Part shown: positions 1 through 8,269 of the stretch, piece after piece
Position numbering within the stretch: position 1 is the first letter of the stretch
Layout: every line of letters begins with the position of its first letter
Source: Paraburkholderia sp. SG-MS1
GTDB lineage: Bacteria > Pseudomonadota > Gammaproteobacteria > Burkholderiales > Burkholderiaceae
DNA length: 64,000 nt
Direction: 5' to 3'
Assembly (NCBI RefSeq): GCF_012275575.1
Contig: NZ_NPIH01000255.1
Span: 41,270 to 105,269, forward strand
Position numbers and translations under genes: made by a program
Notes under the pieces: generated by a model
The model's input: only the letters and a program-made list of their open reading frames with translations
Told to the model about the DNA's origin: nothing
Database searches by the model: none

Positions 1-459
1 TCGCTGTTCGCGTGGATACCGCTAATCTCCGTGTGGTTCGGCCTCGGCGATGCGGCCAAGGTGGTGTTCCTGTCGCTGGCCGCGCTGCTGCCGGTGACCG
101 CGCACACCTGCGACGGCATTCATGCGGTGCCGCGCAGCTACATCGAAGTGGCGCGCGCGTTCCGCTATTCGCGCCTGCAACTGATCACGCACGTGATTTT
201 GCCCGCGGCGCTGCCGTCGATCTTCACCGGCATCTACCTCGCGCTGATCTATTCGTGGCTCGCCACGCTCGGCGCGGAATATCTGCTGGTCTCGGGCAGC
301 GGCATCGGCAATCTGCTGATCGATGGCAGCGAGCAGTTCCGCATGGACCTGGTGCTGTTCGGCATCATCGTGGTGGGCTTGACCGGCTGGGCCCTCAATG
401 CGTTGGCTCGCGCGATCGAACGGGCCATTTTCGCGCGCCGACCGGCGCGCGCGTCGTAG
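1..459 (+). CDS. ABC transporter permease, SsuC/TauC type (5' end outside window)
   Basis: This is the C-terminal 152 residues of an inner-membrane permease; the frame is open from base 1, so the start lies upstream. The piece holds the binding-protein-dependent permease loop (EVARAFRYSRLQL followed by the LP-AALPSIFTG stretch), which matches the EAA-type cytoplasmic loop that contacts the ATPase, and then hydrophobic segments. It ends 29 bases before an ATPase gene on the same strand, so the two form one importer. The nitrate/sulfonate/taurine family is the best match. The downstream monooxygenase favours an organosulfur substrate, but the substrate cannot be read from this fragment. Confidence 0.85.
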   Translation, partial: SLFAWIPLISVWFGLGDAAKVVFLSLAALLPVTAHTCDGIHAVPRSYIEVARAFRYSRLQLITHVILPAALPSIFTGIYLALIYSWLATLGAEYLLVSGSGIGNLLIDGSEQFRMDLVLFGIIVVGLTGWALNALARAIERAIFARRPARAS

Positions 460-488
460 CTCACGCCCACTTTCACAGGATCGTTCTC

Positions 489-1352
489 ATGACCCTCGCG
501 ACATCGGAAGGACTCGACATTCGTCATGTGCGCAAGCGCTATATCCAGCAAGACACGGCGCTCGATGTGCTCGACGACATCACTTTGCGCGTGCGCCCCG
601 GCGAATTCGTCAGTGTGCTCGGCGCGAGCGGCTGCGGCAAATCCACTCTGCTGAGGCTGATCGCGGGGCTCGACACCGACTATAGCGGCGAGATCCTTGT
701 CGCCGGCGAACAGGTGCGTGACACCTCCTTGCAACGCGGCATCGTGTTTCAGGACCACCGGCTGTTCCCGTGGCTCACCGCATCACAGAACATTCTGGCG
801 GCACTGCGCAACGCGCCGCTCACGGCGAAACAGAAACGCGATGCTGTCGCCGAACACATCGCCCTCGTCGGGCTCGCGGGCTTCGAAAATGCGTATCCGA
901 ATCAGTTGTCGGGCGGCATGGCGCAGCGCGTGGCGATTGCACGCGGGCTGGTCAACCGCCCGCGCGTGCTGTTGCTCGACGAGCCGTTCGGCGCGCTCGA
1001 CGCACTCACCCGCGGCCGCCTGCAAAACGAATTGCAGCGCATCTGGGAACAGGAGCGCATCACGATGATCCTCGTCACGCATGACGTGGACGAGGCGGTG
1101 TATCTCGGCGATCGCGTCGTGACGATGGCGCCGCGCCCCGGCCGTATCAAACGGATCGTCGACGTCGCGCTGCCCCGCCCGCGCGATCGCGCCGACGTGC
1201 GCTATATCCGCCTGCGCGACGAGATCGTGGCCGACTTCGGCGAGCGAGACGAGGCGCGTCACGAGTCGCCTGGCTCGCACGATGGACACGACGGCTCGCC
1301 GTCCGCGCCGGTCGTACATCCACCGATTACCGAATGGCGTCTCGCGTGGTGA
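489..1352 (+). CDS. ABC transporter ATP-binding protein, SsuB/TauB type
   Basis: A 287-residue cytoplasmic ATPase that powers the importer whose permease ends just upstream. Walker A GASGCGKST is at about 45-53, the Q-loop glutamine near 88, signature LSGGM near 140, Walker B LLLDEP near 161 and the switch histidine (VTHDVD) near 198. All catalytic residues are present. The chosen start is the ATG at 489; an open frame runs further upstream but overlaps the permease. The last 40 residues are a His/Asp/Arg-rich tail beyond the usual family end. Substrate (sulfonate, taurine or nitrate) is inferred from family and from the monooxygenase that follows. Confidence 0.9.
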   Translation: MTLATSEGLDIRHVRKRYIQQDTALDVLDDITLRVRPGEFVSVLGASGCGKSTLLRLIAGLDTDYSGEILVAGEQVRDTSLQRGIVFQDHRLFPWLTASQNILAALRNAPLTAKQKRDAVAEHIALVGLAGFENAYPNQLSGGMAQRVAIARGLVNRPRVLLLDEPFGALDALTRGRLQNELQRIWEQERITMILVTHDVDEAVYLGDRVVTMAPRPGRIKRIVDVALPRPRDRADVRYIRLRDEIVADFGERDEARHESPGSHDGHDGSPSAPVVHPPITEWRLAW

Positions 1353-1407
1353 CGCGGCGCAAAACCATGAACCGGCGTAAAAACAGCGACATTCCGCGGA
1401 GCAAACG

Positions 1408-2775
1408 ATGAGTGAGAGCAAACGGCAGATCAGGCTAGGTGCCTTTCTGATGGAGACCGGTCACCATATCGCCGCATGGCGGCACCCCGACACGCACGCG
1501 AGCGGCGGACTCGACTTCCAGCACTACGCCCAACTCGCGCAAATCGCGGAGCGCGCGAAATTCGACGCGGTCTTCTTCGCCGACAGCGTCAGCGTGCGTG
1601 ATACCAACCTGCCCTCGCTATCGCGCACCGCGCGCGCCGATCACTTCGAACCGTTGACGCTGCTATCGGCGCTATCGGTCGTCACGCAGAACATCGGGCT
1701 GATCGCGACAGTGTCCACCACGTTCAACGAGCCCTACAACCTGGCGCGCAAGTTTGCGTCGCTCGATCATCTGAGCGGCGGCCGCTCGGGCTGGAATCTC
1801 GTGACGTCGAGCACGGAATCCGAGGCGCTGAACTTCAGCTTCGAGCGACATCCGGAGCACAGCGAACGCTATGAGCGCGCGAAAGAGTTCTACGACGTGG
1901 TCGCGGGACTCTGGGATAGCTGGGAAGACGACGCGTTCCTGCGCGACAAGGAAAGCGGCGTGTACTTCGATCAGGACAAGCTGCACGTGCTCAATCATCG
2001 CGGCAAGCATTTCCAGGTGCGTGGGCCGCTGAACGTCGCGCGCTCGCCGCAGGGCTGGCCGGTCGTGGTGCAGGCGGGCGCGTCGGAGGCCGGTAAGGAA
2101 CTTGCCGCGCAGACCGCCGAAGTCATCTTCGTCGCACATCAAACGCTGGAGGAAGCGCAGACGTTCTATCGCGACATCAAGCGCCGGCTCGCGCGTTATG
2201 GCCGCCAGCCGGAGCACCTGAAGATCATGCCGGGCATTTTTCCGGTCATCGGCCGGACCGAAGAGGAAGCGCGCGCGAAATTCGACGCGCTGCAGGATCT
2301 GATTCATCCGACCGTGGGTTTGTCGTTGCTCACCAACATGGCGGGGGGCGTCGACCTGTCGCACTACCCTCTGGACGGACCGTTCCCCGAGCTTCCGGAA
2401 ACCAACGGCGGCAAGAGCCGGCAACGTCTGCTGCTCGATCTCGCGCGGCGCGAGAATCTGACGATTCGCGACCTGTATCTGCGCATCGCAGGCGCGCGAG
2501 GACATCAGCAGGTGATCGGCACGCCGCAGAGTATCGCGGATCAGTTGCAGCAGTGGTTCGAGGAGGAAGGCGCGGACGGCTTCAATATCATGTCGCCGTG
2601 GCTGCCTGGCGGGCTGAGCGAATTCGCCGATCTGGTCGTGCCGGAATTGCAGCGGCGCGGGCTGTTCCGAACCGACTACGAAGGACGCACGCTGCGTGAA
2701 AATCTCGGACTGCCGCGACCGGTGAATCGCCATGTTCTGGCGGCAAAGGAACGGCAAGCGGTGCCGGCGCGCTAG
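1408..2775 (+). CDS. LLM-class FMN-dependent monooxygenase (NtaA/SnaA/DszA family)
   Basis: A 455-residue TIM-barrel enzyme of the bacterial luciferase-like class. Members use reduced FMN from a partner reductase and O2 to oxidise sulfides, sulfones, nitrilotriacetate or similar compounds. Recognisable family stretches are the N-terminal RLGAFLMETGHHIAAWRHP-type opening, the substrate loop SGGRSGWNLVTS and the VVVQAGASEAGKELAA block that contacts flavin phosphate. Length fits the subfamily. A ribosome site (GGAG) lies 7 bases before the ATG. It follows the ABC importer by 55 bases, which suggests uptake and desulfurisation of an organosulfur compound. No flavin reductase is visible nearby. 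Confidence 0.9.
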   Translation: MSESKRQIRLGAFLMETGHHIAAWRHPDTHASGGLDFQHYAQLAQIAERAKFDAVFFADSVSVRDTNLPSLSRTARADHFEPLTLLSALSVVTQNIGLIATVSTTFNEPYNLARKFASLDHLSGGRSGWNLVTSSTESEALNFSFERHPEHSERYERAKEFYDVVAGLWDSWEDDAFLRDKESGVYFDQDKLHVLNHRGKHFQVRGPLNVARSPQGWPVVVQAGASEAGKELAAQTAEVIFVAHQTLEEAQTFYRDIKRRLARYGRQPEHLKIMPGIFPVIGRTEEEARAKFDALQDLIHPTVGLSLLTNMAGGVDLSHYPLDGPFPELPETNGGKSRQRLLLDLARRENLTIRDLYLRIAGARGHQQVIGTPQSIADQLQQWFEEEGADGFNIMSPWLPGGLSEFADLVVPELQRRGLFRTDYEGRTLRENLGLPRPVNRHVLAAKERQAVPAR

Positions 2776-2814
2776 AGCGCGTTGGCTCGGCGTCCGTCCT
2801 GCCTCCAGACGTAG

Positions 2815-3060
2815 CGCGGCGGCTACGGCGACACCCGCCAGGCCGACTATCAGCAGCGGTTGCGGCGCTCGATGGCTGGGATTGCGTGGAGCGAGATGTT
2901 CGTCGGCGGCGATCCGAGCGACAGCGGGCTGACCGGTGCTTCGCTGTCATGGCCCGCAACCCTGTACGCGCGGACGCCTGAAATGCGCGCCGTCTTCAAT
3001 GCCCTTGCATCACGTGCCAGCACCAGACACGACACCAACTATCGCCTTGCCGGCGCTTAG
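2815..3060 (+). pseudogene. possible C-terminal gene remnant, unrecognised
   Basis: Between the monooxygenase and the converging amino-acid transporter lies an open stretch of about 80 codons after an in-frame TAG at 2812. It has protein-like composition (IAWSEMFVGGDPSD, SWPATLYARTPEM) but no ATG with a ribosome site, and its stop overlaps the stop of the opposing gene. It looks like the tail of a decayed gene. I do not recognise the family, and chance coding potential in GC-rich DNA is a real alternative. Confidence 0.25.
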
Positions 3061-3755
3061 CGACGCACCTCGGAACTCACACCCCATGCGCGAGCCAGCA
3101 GACGCGTGACACCCCACTGAAAAGCGCCGCACAACACGAGATACACCAGAGCGACGAATAGAAAGATCTGCGCCGGATAGACCATCAACCGGCTGTTCAC
3201 CTGATTCGCGAGAAACGTGAACTCCGGCACGCCGACGATATACGCCAGCGACGTGTCCTTGATCAACGAGACCCACTGGTTGACGAACGACGGCGTCATC
3301 GTGCGAATCGCCTGAGGCAGCAGCACGTGGCGCAGCGCTTCGCCGCGCGTCATGCCGAGCGACAGCGCCGCCTGCCATTGGCCCTCCCCCACCGCGACGA
3401 TGCCCGCCTGAACCGAATGCGACAGATACGCGCCGCCGATCAGCGCCAGTGCGCAGACCACGGTCGCCAGTCCCGGGACATCGATATGCAGCAGCACCGG
3501 CATGAGGAAGAACGTCCAGAAGATCAGCATCAGCACCGGAATCGCGCGAAAGAAACCGACGACGGCGAGCAGCAGCACATGCAGTGCACCCCGCGTCATG
3601 ACCAGCGCGACGCCCCCCGCGACGCCGAGCAGCGCCGAGAGCACGGCCGAGCTCAGCGTCAACGCCACGGTCAGCGCCACCCCGCCGAGCGGCCCGTCAG
3701 GAAACGCGCCGGTCAACAGATATCGCAAGACCGGCAGCCAGTCCGCAGTGCTCAT
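3057..3755 (-). CDS. polar amino-acid ABC transporter permease, second subunit
   Basis: A 232-residue inner-membrane permease of the HisM/GlnP group. It has about five hydrophobic segments and the EAA loop (AALSLGMTRGEALRHVLLPQA), followed by the FVNQWVSLIKDTSLA stretch typical of amino-acid permeases. The ATG at 3755 overlaps the TGA of the upstream permease (ATGA), so the two are translationally coupled and probably form the heterodimeric channel. The open frame runs further upstream, but that part only mirrors the other permease in a different frame. No ATPase follows. Confidence 0.9.
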   Translation of the reverse strand: MSTADWLPVLRYLLTGAFPDGPLGGVALTVALTLSSAVLSALLGVAGGVALVMTRGALHVLLLAVVGFFRAIPVLMLIFWTFFLMPVLLHIDVPGLATVVCALALIGGAYLSHSVQAGIVAVGEGQWQAALSLGMTRGEALRHVLLPQAIRTMTPSFVNQWVSLIKDTSLAYIVGVPEFTFLANQVNSRLMVYPAQIFLFVALVYLVLCGAFQWGVTRLLARAWGVSSEVRR

Positions 3756-4510
3756 GACCGGCCGCCACGCGAAATCCGCAAGCCGTTCGCGCCGGACGGA
3801 CCATACGCGCCGCGGCGCTGCCAGATCAGCAATGCGACTTCGATTGCGGCGATCGCCGCAATGTAAAGCACCGTCGCCATGCCGAACGACTGGAACGTCC
3901 TGAGCGTCTCCGTCTCGACCTGGCGCGACGAGTACGACAGTTCGGCGAGACCGATCGCCATCGTCAGCGACGAGTTCTTGATGACATTCATGTATTGGCC
4001 CGCAAGCGGCGGCGTCGCGATCCGCACCGCTTGCGGCAGGATCACATGGCGGAAGGTCGCGAAGCGCCTCAGACCAAGTGCGGCGGCCGCCTGATACTGC
4101 CCATCGCGCACGCCGCGCATCCCCGCACGGAATTCCTCGCCGATGAAGGTTGTCGTATAGCACGTGAGGCCGAACCAGCCCGCGACGAATTCGAACGTCG
4201 GCCAACTGAGCGCGAGCGGCCCCACTACGACCACGTGCGCCGTGTTGAGCCAGTTCATCAAGCCCTCGGGCAACAGCACAGCCGCGCCGAAATACCAGAA
4301 GAGCAATTGCACGAGCAGCGGCGAGTTACGGAATACCAGCACGTAGCCGGCTGCCGCACGGCGCCACGCGGCATGGGAGGCGCTGCGCGCGAGCGCCAGC
4401 GCAAAACCCAGCAGCGTCGCGCCAATGATCACGAAGACCGACAGCGTCAGCGTCATCGCGAAACCATGCCATATCCACGCCACATAGCGAGGTTCGAGCC
4501 ACGCGTTCAT
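3752..4510 (-). CDS. polar amino-acid ABC transporter permease, first subunit
   Basis: A 252-residue membrane permease of the glutamate/aspartate/cystine family. It has an N-terminal hydrophobic helix, a periplasmic region, and the EAA loop AAALGLRRFATFRHVILPQAVR followed by YMNVIKNSSLTMAIG. The ATG at 4510 was chosen because AGGA sits 8 bases before it; the upstream ATG at 4519 abuts that same AGGA. The gene follows the binding-protein gene after a hairpin terminator, an arrangement that gives more binding protein than membrane subunit. Confidence 0.9.
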   Translation of the reverse strand: MNAWLEPRYVAWIWHGFAMTLTLSVFVIIGATLLGFALALARSASHAAWRRAAAGYVLVFRNSPLLVQLLFWYFGAAVLLPEGLMNWLNTAHVVVVGPLALSWPTFEFVAGWFGLTCYTTTFIGEEFRAGMRGVRDGQYQAAAALGLRRFATFRHVILPQAVRIATPPLAGQYMNVIKNSSLTMAIGLAELSYSSRQVETETLRTFQSFGMATVLYIAAIAAIEVALLIWQRRGAYGPSGANGLRISRGGRS

Positions 4511-4540
4511 CGTCACCATCCTGAAGCTAGTGCAGTTGCG

Positions 4541-4585
4541 CAAACAAAACAAACCGGCCTGCCGTCACATGGACTGCAGGCCGGT
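4541..4585 (-). terminator. hairpin attenuator between binding protein and permeases
   Basis: ACCGGCCTGC (4553-4562) and GCAGGCCGGT (4576-4585) are perfect 10-base inverted arms with a 13-base loop. On the minus strand the hairpin is followed by a T-rich run (TTTGTTTTGTTTG). It lies just after the binding-protein stop and before the permease start, so it most likely terminates part of the transcripts. Confidence 0.75.
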
Positions 4586-4603
4586 CAGCGAGCTTGACAA
4601 GCC

Positions 4604-5422
4604 TCAGCTCTTCTGGGGATCGCCAATCTTGAACAGACGCGGCAGCGGCGCCTTGCTGGCCGGACCGAACCACTGGTCGTAGATCTTCGCGGCGTTGCCG
4701 TTTGCCTCGAGCCCCGTCAGCGTTTCGTTGACGACGCCGAGCAACCGCGACTCGTTCTTCGGCACGCCGACACCTTCATAGTCGTTCGAAATCGTGAACG
4801 GCGGGATCTCGTATTTTTCCTTGTCGGGCACGTTGGCGAGCAAGGCGACCAGCTTCGGGCCGTCCTGCGTGATCGCCTGCACGTTGCCCGCACGCAGCGC
4901 GGCGAATGCGAACGGCGTGTCGTCATAGGCGACGATGGTAGCCGCGGGGAACTGCGCGCGGACCTGCTGTTCGTTCGTCGTGCCCTTGTCCGCGCCGATC
5001 CGCAAGCTGCCCAGTTGCTGCGGCGCTTTCAACACGCCCTTCTTCGCGATGAACTGCGTGCCCGACGCGAAATATGGCGTGCTGAAATCGATTTCCTTTT
5101 TGCGCTCCTCGGTGATCGTGAAGTTCGCGAAGACCAGATCGACCTTGTTCGACTTCAGAAAGGCAATCCGGTTGGCGGGATTGGTGGTCTGAATCTCCAG
5201 TTTGACGCCGAGCTTCGCTGCGACGGCGCGTGCGTAGTCGACGTCGAGGCCGACGACCTGATTCGTCTTCGGGTCGACGAAGCCAAAGGGAGGATTGCTG
5301 TCGAAGGTCGCAACACGTAATACGCCGGCTTTTTTGATGTCGTCGAGTCGATCGGCATGCGCGACGCCCGACACGGTCAGCAGCAGCCCGAGGACGGCGG
5401 CGCCGCGAGTCCAGATTTTCAT
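4604..5422 (-). CDS. polar amino-acid ABC transporter, periplasmic binding protein
   Basis: A 272-residue secreted solute-binding protein of family 3. A signal peptide (charged start, hydrophobic core, AHA cleavage near 22) is followed by DDIKKAGVLRVATFDSNPPFGF, the usual first lobe, then GLDVDYARAVAAKLGVKLE, and FSTPYFASG near 115. These are the family ligand-pocket stretches. It delivers a polar amino acid or related solute to the two permeases encoded next. Exact ligand is not predictable. It is the first gene of the transporter operon, with its promoter in the gap upstream. Confidence 0.9.
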   Translation of the reverse strand: MKIWTRGAAVLGLLLTVSGVAHADRLDDIKKAGVLRVATFDSNPPFGFVDPKTNQVVGLDVDYARAVAAKLGVKLEIQTTNPANRIAFLKSNKVDLVFANFTITEERKKEIDFSTPYFASGTQFIAKKGVLKAPQQLGSLRIGADKGTTNEQQVRAQFPAATIVAYDDTPFAFAALRAGNVQAITQDGPKLVALLANVPDKEKYEIPPFTISNDYEGVGVPKNESRLLGVVNETLTGLEANGNAAKIYDQWFGPASKAPLPRLFKIGDPQKS

Positions 5423-5810
5423 ATGCGAATCCCGTGGTGTTATCGGTTCAATGCTTTTGTATTGTTTCGGGCAGCCCCGTGCCCTTGGCGCAGACTGTAG
5501 CAGCGCGCCATGTCGAACCGAACCAACGATTTGTCAGGTGCTAAGTCGTCGCCGTCATAAACGGCGACGTCACGGTTGTCGCTCCTCGAACGAGATGCCG
5601 ACCTCTTCGTGCAGCGCGCTTGCGGCTGCGGATCAGGCGCTTCAATGCGTTCTTGTAGTGTGTTGTCGATGAATCGTAGCCGCCGACTTTCATCCGGAGA
5701 TGTCGCACCTCCCGACCCGGTCTCTCTGCGTTCTTGCCATGATTCTTTTCCCCGCGACCGACACACGACCTGGGTCCCACAGACGCGGGCAGCTCGCCGA
5801 GACCCGTCGC
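5423..5810. other. 388-base gap, no gene seen; small perfect hairpin
   Basis: The gap separates two minus-strand genes and must hold the promoter of the binding-protein gene. Open frames here look like chance GC-rich frames. One perfect inverted repeat, GTCGCCGT (5548-5555) and ACGGCGAC (5561-5568) with loop CATAA, could form a hairpin. It has no T-tract on either strand, so I do not call it a terminator. Confidence 0.4.
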
Positions 5811-6209
5811 TCATTGCTTGAGGATCTTCCAGGGTCCGTTGCCCTGTTTGCAGACGGTCGGCGTCCAGCTTTGGGTCTGGCCTTTGGCCATCGCGACGAG
5901 CGTTGCGGTGCGGCAGGTTTTATCCCCCTCCTTCGTCGTGCCGTGCGGCGTAATCGTGCCGGTGATCGAAACGGAGTTGCCGGTGCCGGCATTGCTCCAC
6001 GCCAACGATTCGTCATCCTTCTTTGTTTCGAGCGCAATTTGCGCCGCATCGTTAAGCGCCTTACGGTCGGCATCCTTCATGTAGCTGACGGGCGTGTCCT
6101 TCAAAAAATTCAGGTTCGCGGCATGGCTGAAGCTCGCGCCGGCCAGCAGCGCGGCAGCCGCGATCCACTGCGGGAACCGGCGTACGGCCATACGAAATCG
6201 GGCTGGCAT
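5811..6209 (-). CDS. exported RT0821/Lpp0805-like surface antigen domain protein
   Basis: A 132-residue exported protein. The signal peptide spans about residues 1-30 (RFPQWIAAAALLAGASFSHA). The rest matches the 17-kDa surface-antigen C-terminal pattern: a helix ending in ALE, then SLAW-N--TGNS, a Thr/Gly strand, CRTATLVA, a second Cys in PTVCKQGNGPWKI. The two cysteines may pair. GGAG lies 7 bases before the ATG. It starts 35 bases after the SulP stop on the same strand, so it is probably the second gene of that operon and shares its dyad box. Biochemical function is unknown; an envelope location is likely. Confidence 0.7.
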   Translation of the reverse strand: MPARFRMAVRRFPQWIAAAALLAGASFSHAANLNFLKDTPVSYMKDADRKALNDAAQIALETKKDDESLAWSNAGTGNSVSITGTITPHGTTKEGDKTCRTATLVAMAKGQTQSWTPTVCKQGNGPWKILKQ

Positions 6210-6244
6210 AGGTCATCTCCGTTAATAGCTGCTGCGGCCGCACG

Positions 6245-8068
6245 CTACGTCGTAGCCCTGGGTGCCGCATCGGGGTCATCGGCAGTGTTGCGTGTCGCCT
6301 CGAACTCGTCGACGAGGTCCGCCACCGAACTGCGTCGGCCGATATGGCCAAAGCGCTCTTCGAGCCCTTCGGCGCGCAGGATGTCCCGCACCTCCGCGTG
6401 GGCGGCCACCACTTTCATGACCCTGCCGGACGCCTGGAGCGCGTCGTGCAACGCCTTGAGCATCCGCGCCCCCGCGAGGTCGACAACCGGCGACGCGGAC
6501 AGGTCGCAGATCACCAGGCGGACCGGCTCGGGCGCCGCGCGAATCTGCCGCCAGATCGTCTCGCGCACGTGCTCGACATTGAAGTAAAGCAGCGACGCCT
6601 CGACGCGCACCGGCAGCACATGCGCAATCGCCTCGTTCTCGGCGTGCCGCTGAAGGTCCGAGAAAACGCGCGTGCCGGGGATGCGCCCGAGCACCGCCAC
6701 ATGCGGGTGCGCGGCGCGCCGGATGATCAGCAACATCGACACCAGCACGGCGACGATCACGCCGTTCAGGATTCCCAACATCAGCACCGCCGCAAACGCG
6801 ACCATGGAGATTGCGAACTCGAAGCGGCTGACACGCCAGACATGGCGCAATTCACCGAGATCGACAAGCCCCTTCACGGCCACCAGCACAATGGCCGCCA
6901 GCACGACGTTGGGCAGATTGGCCAGCAGCCCGGTCAGGAACATCAGACAGAATCCGATGGCAATCGACGCGAATACGAGTGCAAGCGGCGTCTTCGCCCC
7001 GGCCTTGTCGTTGACCGACGATTGTGAGAGTCCGCCTGCGACCGGGTACGCCTGGAACAGTCCCGCGGCCAGATTCGCCGCGCCCAGACCGAGCAGTTCC
7101 TGGCGGGCGTCGATCTCGTAGCCATTTTTCTGGGCGAGCGCGCGCGCTGCCGAGACGCTCTCGACATACGCCAGCAGCAGACACGCAAAAGCGAGCGGGA
7201 TCACGCCATCGACATCGCGCAAGCGCAAGCCCGGCAGGTGGAACTCGGGCAAGCCTTGCGGCAGCGCGCCCACCACCTTGAATCCAGCGCCCGCCAGCGG
7301 CGTGATGGACAAGACGACGATCGAAGCCGCGACGACGACCAGCGCAACCGGGCGCCCCGGCAGGAATTTCTCGCCCAGCACCGGCAGCGCCACGCACACG
7401 AGCCCAAAGGCGAGCACGGTCAGGTTGGTCTGCGAAAGCTGGCCGCCAAGCACGGCGATCCGCTCGAAGAACGACTCGCCGCCGCCCTTCACGCCGAACA
7501 GCTTGGGCAGTTGCGTCATTGCGATGGTGAGCGCCGCCCCCGCCTTGAAGCCGAGCAGAATCGTCTCGCTGATGAAATTCACCAGCGAACTCAGGCGCAG
7601 CAGCCAGGCGACCAGACACATGCCGGCGATCAGCACGGCCGTGAGCGCCGCGATCGAAGCCCAGCGCACCGGATCGCCGCCGGCCATCCCTGCGACCGTC
7701 ACGCCGACCAGCATCGAGATCGCCGAAGTCGGGCCGATCGCCAGTTGGCGCGACGAGCCGAACAGCGCGTAGAAGAGTCCACCAACCAGATATCCGTAGA
7801 TGCCGTACTGCGGCGGCAAGCCGGCCAGCGATGCGTAGGCGAGCGATACCGGAATGCCATAGGCCGCGAGCGTCACACCGGCTATCGCGTCGTGCGCGAG
7901 CCATCGGGGCTGGTAGCTGCGCAGCCACTGCGCGGGAGGAAACGCATGGCGCCACCCGCGTGCGGGCGGATCGGCCGTTACCGGACCGGTGACGCTGGAT
8001 TCCCTGGTCAACGTAGCGCCTCGCGTGTAGAAGCCGACTCGACGGAAAGACGGGCGTACTTCCGTCAT
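6245..8068 (-). CDS. SulP family anion transporter with STAS domain
   Basis: A 607-residue inner-membrane transporter. The conserved SulP opening (AYGIPVSLAYASLAGLPPQYGIYG) is near residues 55-80, followed by about ten further hydrophobic segments including LGLGAANLAAGLFQAYPVAGGLSQSSVN. A cytoplasmic STAS domain covers roughly 450-570 (VRLVICDLSASPVVDLAGARML). Family members carry sulfate, bicarbonate or dicarboxylates; the substrate is not evident. The ATG at 8068 was chosen over an upstream open frame of low coding quality. A GGACCAAGGTCC box lies about 80 bases before the ATG and the exported antigen gene follows directly. Confidence 0.88.
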   Translation of the reverse strand: MTEVRPSFRRVGFYTRGATLTRESSVTGPVTADPPARGWRHAFPPAQWLRSYQPRWLAHDAIAGVTLAAYGIPVSLAYASLAGLPPQYGIYGYLVGGLFYALFGSSRQLAIGPTSAISMLVGVTVAGMAGGDPVRWASIAALTAVLIAGMCLVAWLLRLSSLVNFISETILLGFKAGAALTIAMTQLPKLFGVKGGGESFFERIAVLGGQLSQTNLTVLAFGLVCVALPVLGEKFLPGRPVALVVVAASIVVLSITPLAGAGFKVVGALPQGLPEFHLPGLRLRDVDGVIPLAFACLLLAYVESVSAARALAQKNGYEIDARQELLGLGAANLAAGLFQAYPVAGGLSQSSVNDKAGAKTPLALVFASIAIGFCLMFLTGLLANLPNVVLAAIVLVAVKGLVDLGELRHVWRVSRFEFAISMVAFAAVLMLGILNGVIVAVLVSMLLIIRRAAHPHVAVLGRIPGTRVFSDLQRHAENEAIAHVLPVRVEASLLYFNVEHVRETIWRQIRAAPEPVRLVICDLSASPVVDLAGARMLKALHDALQASGRVMKVVAAHAEVRDILRAEGLEERFGHIGRRSSVADLVDEFEATRNTADDPDAAPRATT

Positions 8069-8144
8069 GTAATCGAGGGCATGACAATGCCCCGGGCCGC
8101 CCGTTCCGTTTCCCAAGCGTAGCCGGTGGGCGGCGCAATCCACA

Positions 8145-8158
8145 TCGGACCTTGGTCC
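8145..8158 (-). promoter_or_regulatory. dyad box upstream of SulP operon (site a)
   Basis: Minus-strand GGACCAAGGTCCGA: GGACC and GGTCC arms are perfect inverted repeats around AA. It sits about 80 bases before the SulP ATG, in noncoding DNA. One of six near-identical sites in this window, all oriented toward the downstream gene. Confidence 0.7.
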
Positions 8159-8269
8159 TAGGTGCTTTCGCGCATGCATGCGCGCGCCGCCCCGGCGCCC
8201 GCTTCAAAGCGCGCTCAACGCAGATTCATCGCGCGTTCGAAGCGCATCCCTCGCACGTTCCTGACCGAC

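Noticed and set aside
5440..5814. Open frames in the gap before the amino-acid binding-protein gene
   Set aside because: Several overlapping frames on both strands of similar length, none with conserved features, as expected for noncoding GC-rich DNA.
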